From Salininema proteolyticum (GTDB taxonomy: Bacteria > Actinomycetota > Actinomycetes > Mycobacteriales > Micromonosporaceae), in assembly GCF_042685645.1 (NCBI RefSeq), contig NZ_JBHUNX010000001.1, positions 868,001-932,000 of the forward strand: DNA of 64,000 nt. Reading direction: 5' to 3'. Within the stretch, counting starts at the first letter, position 1. Every line of letters begins with the position of its first letter. The translations under genes were made by a program, and so were the position numbers. This document shows, one piece after another, positions 60,483 through 64,000 of this stretch. Under the pieces are notes generated by a model that saw only the letters and a program-made list of their open reading frames with translations, did not search any database and had not been told where the DNA came from.

Positions 60483-61723
60483 TGCGCTCGACGATCCGCT
60501 CTTTCTCCACGTTCTCACACCCCGCGCGCCTGCTCATGGTCAACCAGTTCGGCATCAACGCGGGCTTCTACATGCTCATGCCGTTCCTCGCGGCGCACCT
60601 GTCCTCGGGCCTCGGGCTGGCCGGGGCGGTCGTCGGGTTCCTCCTGGGGCTGAGGAACTTCAGCCAGCAGGGCATGTTCGCCGTCGGCGGCGCGCTCACC
60701 GACCGCTTCGGCCCCCGGCCGCTCATCATCGCCGGGTGTGCGCTGCGCGTCGCGGGCTTCGCCTGCCTCGGCCTGTCGCAGTCGCTCCCGGGCCTCCTGG
60801 CGGGCGTCCTCCTGGTCGGGGGAGCGGGCGCCCTCTTCAACCCGGCCGTCCGCACCTACCTGGCGGAGGAGGCCGGCGAGCGCCGTGTCGAGGCTTTCGC
60901 CTGCTTCAACGTGTTCTTCCAGGCAGGAATGCTCGTCGGCCCCGTCGCGGGGCTGGCCCTGACGGCCTGGGACTTCACGGCGTCGGCCTTGGGCGCGGCG
61001 GCGATATTCGCGGTCCTGACGCTCCTCCAGCTGGCATTCCTGCCCGGTCGGGACGACTCGCGGGACGGCGGGCGCGAGACGGTCCCCTGGAAGGCGATGG
61101 CGCGCAACAGGGCCTACGTCGCCTTCACTGCCGTCATGGCGGCGGTGTACCTGCTCAACTTCCAGGTCTACCTGGCGTATCCGCTGGCCCTGCGCGACGC
61201 GGGATGGGACGGGACGGCGCTGGCCACGGCCACGGCGGCGCTCTTCGCGGTCTTCGGCGCGGTCACCATCGCCTTCCAGGTGCCGCTGAGCGGATGGTGT
61301 CGGCGGCGCCTCGGCGGGGGAGCGACGATGACGGCGGGCATCGTCCTCTTGAGCGGGTCGTTCCTGGTTCCGCCGCTGCTGTCGACGACCGATCTGGGGG
61401 CGGCGGGGACTTTCGCCGGCGTGCTGGCCTCCGGCGTCGCCCTGACCTTGGCCACGGCCATGGTCTTCCCGGTGGAGATGGACACCGTCGTGGCGCTGTC
61501 GGGCGGCCGGTCGGTGGGGCGCCACTATGGCGTCTACCAGACGGTCGGCGGTATCGGGATCACCGCGGGGAACATGGTCGGCGGGCAGGTTCTCGACGCG
61601 TGGGGGACGACGGCCATGTGGCTGTGCTTCGCGGGGATCGGCGCGCTCGCTTCGGCGGGCATGGCGCTGTTGGTGTCGCGGGGGGCGATTCCGTTGCGGG
61701 AGCGGGAGCCGGTCGCGGTGTGA
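60479..61723 (+). CDS. MFS exporter coupled to the PLP enzyme
   Basis: The 414-residue product has twelve helices. GGALTDRFGPRPLIIAG is the loop 2-3 MFS motif and LLVGGAGALFNPAVRTYLAEEA is motif C-like for drug:H+ antiporters (DHA1). The start is ATG 60479, overlapping the stop of the PLP enzyme gene, so the two are translationally coupled. Export of the enzyme's product or of a related toxic metabolite is the simplest reading, but it is inference. Confidence 0.88.
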   Translation: MMRSTIRSFSTFSHPARLLMVNQFGINAGFYMLMPFLAAHLSSGLGLAGAVVGFLLGLRNFSQQGMFAVGGALTDRFGPRPLIIAGCALRVAGFACLGLSQSLPGLLAGVLLVGGAGALFNPAVRTYLAEEAGERRVEAFACFNVFFQAGMLVGPVAGLALTAWDFTASALGAAAIFAVLTLLQLAFLPGRDDSRDGGRETVPWKAMARNRAYVAFTAVMAAVYLLNFQVYLAYPLALRDAGWDGTALATATAALFAVFGAVTIAFQVPLSGWCRRRLGGGATMTAGIVLLSGSFLVPPLLSTTDLGAAGTFAGVLASGVALTLATAMVFPVEMDTVVALSGGRSVGRHYGVYQTVGGIGITAGNMVGGQVLDAWGTTAMWLCFAGIGALASAGMALLVSRGAIPLREREPVAV

Positions 61724-61775
61724 GGCGCCGCCTCGCGGTCGCGTCCGCTGTTCGGGGAGGGCGCCGGCCGCGGGA

Positions 61776-62264
61776 TCAGGCGACGGCCAGGGCGACGGCG
61801 AAGGCGGCGAAGCCGATGAAGGCGCTGAATGCCCGCACGGTGTTCCACTTGGTCCAGCGGGCCTCGAAGCGCCGGCGGGCCTCGGCGAGCCCGGTCTCGG
61901 AGGCGGTCTCCACGTCGACGTCGTCCAGCTCGTTGTTCAAAGGCACGTTCACCGCAGCGGTGATGACCACCATGGACAGTGCTCCGGCGGCGCCGACGAG
62001 CGTCCAGGCCAGGACGGCGCCGCCGCTTGCGGTGACTCCGAGGATCGCGGCCGCGAGGGAGAACACGGCGGTGCCGAGGAAGCCGGAGATGAACCAGCCG
62101 TTGAGGATCTCCCGGTTGGCGTGGACCATCATGCCGACGAGGGTGCGGTCGTCGCAGGAGCGCAGGCCCGGCATGATCGCGTGCGCGTAGACGGCCATGG
62201 CTCCGGCGGTCATGCCGACCGACAGGAGGGCTAGGACGAGGGCTGTGGTGAAGAGGGCGGCCAT
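61776..62264 (-). CDS. DUF1772 membrane protein
   Basis: The 162-residue product has four hydrophobic segments (about 5-28, 55-75, 82-102 and 140-160). VYAHAIMPGLR and VPLNNELDDVD...RWTKWNTVRAF are the landmarks of DUF1772 / anthrone-oxygenase-like proteins: the asparagine pair and the W-x-x-W-N-x-x-R segment. Homologues include anthrone oxygenases of polyketide pathways, but most are uncharacterised. AGGAGAA lies before the ATG. It is monocistronic and convergent with the MFS gene. Confidence 0.85.
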   Translation of the reverse strand: MAALFTTALVLALLSVGMTAGAMAVYAHAIMPGLRSCDDRTLVGMMVHANREILNGWFISGFLGTAVFSLAAAILGVTASGGAVLAWTLVGAAGALSMVVITAAVNVPLNNELDDVDVETASETGLAEARRRFEARWTKWNTVRAFSAFIGFAAFAVALAVA

Positions 62265-62346
62265 GGCGTTCTCCTGAAGTCGCGGATGCGGTTGGGCGCC
62301 ACTCTATCGGACGGGCGGCGAGTGGCGCATTCCCGTTTCTCCGCGG

Positions 62347-63300
62347 TCACCGCCTCGCGGGAGAGTAGGAGTCGTCCACGGCCAGTTCCCACAGCCCCAC
62401 GGCGATGGCGTCGGACATGATGTCCAGCGCCTCGGCGTTGATGTTCGACGGGTAGGAGTCGCAGGAGGAGTGGTAGCACGGGTCGAACGGCCGGTAGGCC
62501 GTGCCGCCCCACTTCTGCGCCTGCGCGGGGGTCTTGGTGGCTCCGGCCCCGGTGAACAGTCCGGCGGTCGGGATTCCGGCCCGCTGGAAGGGGATGTCGT
62601 CGGTGCAGCACTCCTGGGTCGGTTCCGGGGGCTTGCCGGACTCGGTCAGGTGCGCGCCGAGCGCGTCGGTGTAGGGCTGGGACCCGTTGAGGAAGTACCC
62701 GGCGTTGGGGGAGCCGACCATGTCGAAGTTGAGGTAGGCCTCGACGTCGTTCGCCGCCCCGCTGGCGACGTAGTGTTGGGAGCCGTTGAGGCCGCGCTCC
62801 TCGTCGGCCCACCAGCCGAAGCGGACGTGCTTGGCCGTCGCGGGGTCGTTCTCGGCGAGGGTGAGCGCCACCTCCAGCAGCGCCGCCGATCCGGAGCCGT
62901 TGTCGTTGATGCCGGGGCCGTAGCGGACTCCGTCGAGGTGGCCGCCGAGCATGATGACCGACGAGGCGTCCCCGCCGGGCCAGTCGGCGATGATGTTGTC
63001 GTCGGGAGAGGTGCAGGTCGTGCACGTCTGCCGGGTGACGTTGAAGCCGGCCTCCTCAAGGCTCTCGGCCACGTAGTCGGCCGAGGCGGCGTAGCCGGGC
63101 GAGCCGGACGACCGGTCGCCGCCGTTGGCGTCGGCGATCCGCTGGAACCGGTCGAGGTGGCCCATGACGTCGTCGACGGAGATGTCGGGCGCCGCCGTCT
63201 GCCCGGGCGGGTCGGCCTGGGCGAGAACGGGAGTCGAGGCCACGGCCGTCATGGTGAGCCCGGCGACGGTGGCCAGGGTGGTTCTCAGGATCTTCCTCAT
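62347..63300 (-). CDS. secreted M28 aminopeptidase
   Basis: The 317-residue product has a Sec signal peptide (RKILRTTLATVAGLTMTAVA, cut after about VLAQA). The M28 zinc ligands are visible in order: GGHLDGVRYGPGINDNGSG (His, Asp), WADEERGLNGS (Glu pair including the catalytic base), NFDMVGS (Asp) and PCYHSSCD (His). Two Cys pairs (CTTC and ECC/PCYHSSC) suggest disulfides. It matches the Streptomyces griseus aminopeptidase type, which frees N-terminal amino acids outside the cell. The ATG at 63300 follows GAGGAG. Confidence 0.93.
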   Translation of the reverse strand: MRKILRTTLATVAGLTMTAVASTPVLAQADPPGQTAAPDISVDDVMGHLDRFQRIADANGGDRSSGSPGYAASADYVAESLEEAGFNVTRQTCTTCTSPDDNIIADWPGGDASSVIMLGGHLDGVRYGPGINDNGSGSAALLEVALTLAENDPATAKHVRFGWWADEERGLNGSQHYVASGAANDVEAYLNFDMVGSPNAGYFLNGSQPYTDALGAHLTESGKPPEPTQECCTDDIPFQRAGIPTAGLFTGAGATKTPAQAQKWGGTAYRPFDPCYHSSCDSYPSNINAEALDIMSDAIAVGLWELAVDDSYSPARR

Positions 63301-63670
63301 GTCAGTGCTCCTCTGGCGAACCTTCCGGGGGCCGCAGGTCGAATGCACGAACATTAACATAGAACTATGTCTATGTAAACCGGGTATGCCCTTGCGCTGC
63401 AAGAGTTCGCGAAGCACCACCTGTTCACGCAGGCCTCAGGGCGCCCGAATGCGGGATGGGCCCGATGGCGCATTCCGGCTTTCCTGATCCGCTTCCCGGC
63501 GTCGCGACGCGGCGCCGGCCCCGGGCCGCGGGGGCTCCGCGGTGCCCTGCGGCCGACCCTCCCCGGGGACACCGCCCTCGCCGCTGACCGTCCGTCTCTG
63601 GGATCAGAGCCTGTCGCACCGTCCGATTAAGATGTGCGCGTATTGTTCACGCCCATTCGAGGAGAGTTCG
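63301..63670. promoter_or_regulatory. divergent region with CATAG repeats
   Basis: This 370-base region has no gene. An AT-rich island holds TTAACATAGA (63354-63363), ACTATG and TCTATGTAA (63370-63378), forming an inverted repeat with three CATAG/CTATG units, placed about 55-80 bases upstream of the aminopeptidase start. On the plus side GAGGAGAG (63659-63666) is the ribosome site of the next gene. Confidence 0.45.
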
Positions 63671-64000
63671 ATGGACTCCGCTCCACGCCCCGACGAGAAC
63701 CCCGCAGCACCCGAACCCCTCTCCTCGCTCCTCACAGCGAGCCAGGAACTCCGCGTCCGCGCGTGGAACGGCGAGGACGTGCGCGCCGAGTCGTCCGAGG
63801 CGTTCGACCGCGCCGTCGGCCTCGTCCACGGCGACGGTGCTCAATGGGCGGCCGCGGCGGCCGCCAACGCCCTCGTAGCGCAGTACGGGAACTTCGAGTC
63901 GGAGGAGGAGGGCGCCCTCTACGTCCGCCGCTGCGGCAACTTCCTCGACCTCCTGAACGGCCTGCCGTCCGAACCGTGGGTGCACGGCCGCAAGGCCATG
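63671..64000 (+). CDS. hypothetical protein, 3' end beyond the window
   Basis: The first 110 codons are present: MDSAPRPDENPAAPEPLSS, then SLLTASQELRVRAWNGEDV, and a helical region AQWAAAAAANALVAQYGNFES. The start has GAGGAGAG five bases upstream. I do not recognise the family and no motif or membrane segment is visible in this part. The reading frame is open to the end of the window. Confidence 0.6.
   Translation, partial: MDSAPRPDENPAAPEPLSSLLTASQELRVRAWNGEDVRAESSEAFDRAVGLVHGDGAQWAAAAAANALVAQYGNFESEEEGALYVRRCGNFLDLLNGLPSEPWVHGRKAM

Noticed and set aside
1..64000. CRISPR array, prophage or conjugative module
   Set aside because: No regularly spaced repeats, cas genes, phage structural genes, integrase or conjugation genes are visible anywhere in the window.

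Overview
The window is a contiguous piece of a high-GC (roughly 70 percent) actinomycete chromosome. The evidence is strong G/C bias at third codon positions, GTG and TTG starts, a MiaB, DeoA and LppU-like set of actinobacterial type, and many genes that look leaderless (a TANNNT-like -10 hexamer exactly six bases before the start codon). The genus cannot be fixed from the sequence alone.

Layout. 0.1-5.8 kb: a small SH3-like protein, a methyltransferase, then a UvrA-like ATPase followed closely by an HhH-SNF2 helicase. 5.9-9.6 kb: an RNA ligase RtcB (minus) and an OafA-type acyltransferase with an SGNH domain. 9.7-14.2 kb: a Spo0M arrestin-like protein, a DUF4956 plus VTC-domain pair whose VTC protein carries an unusual five-repeat threonine tail, and a two-component system converging on it. 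14.3-16.4 kb: a small anchored protein and a TAT-exported GH64 beta-1,3-glucanase with LacI-type operator palindromes upstream.

16.5-25.3 kb is the accessory region, organised around tRNA-Asn. It holds a relic of a tRNA-Asn 3' end with its terminator (16.6 kb), a lower-GC islet of two unknown genes, an intact tRNA-Asn (18.2 kb), a DMT transporter/LysR pair, a nest of transposons, an SDR enzyme and a second, identical tRNA-Asn (25.2 kb). The nest is a tnpB gene cut by an IS110 element, which is itself hit at its stop codon by an IS5-family element.

25.5-43 kb: a YtxH-like protein; a TetR-controlled MFS/GH3 beta-glucosidase operon; an RlmA-like methyltransferase and a glutamine cyclotransferase lipoprotein; a membrane protein; a PfkB kinase; a WrbA flavoprotein; a large AAA regulator; a cobalamin-riboswitch-controlled BtuF/BtuC pair lacking an ATPase gene; and a DrrAB-type exporter.

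43-54.4 kb is a nucleoside uptake and salvage locus: deoD, a first BMP-family lipoprotein, an MFS transporter, and then an operon of a second BMP lipoprotein, a double ABC ATPase, two permeases, cytidine deaminase and thymidine phosphorylase. Four start regions here share a TCAT-N3-ATGA dyad, which suggests one local regulon.

54.7-64 kb: an LppU-like membrane protein, miaB, a HEAT-repeat protein, a small exported protein with a PLP-dependent cysteine-synthase-like enzyme and an MFS exporter, a DUF1772 membrane protein, a secreted M28 aminopeptidase and the start of an unknown gene that runs off the window.
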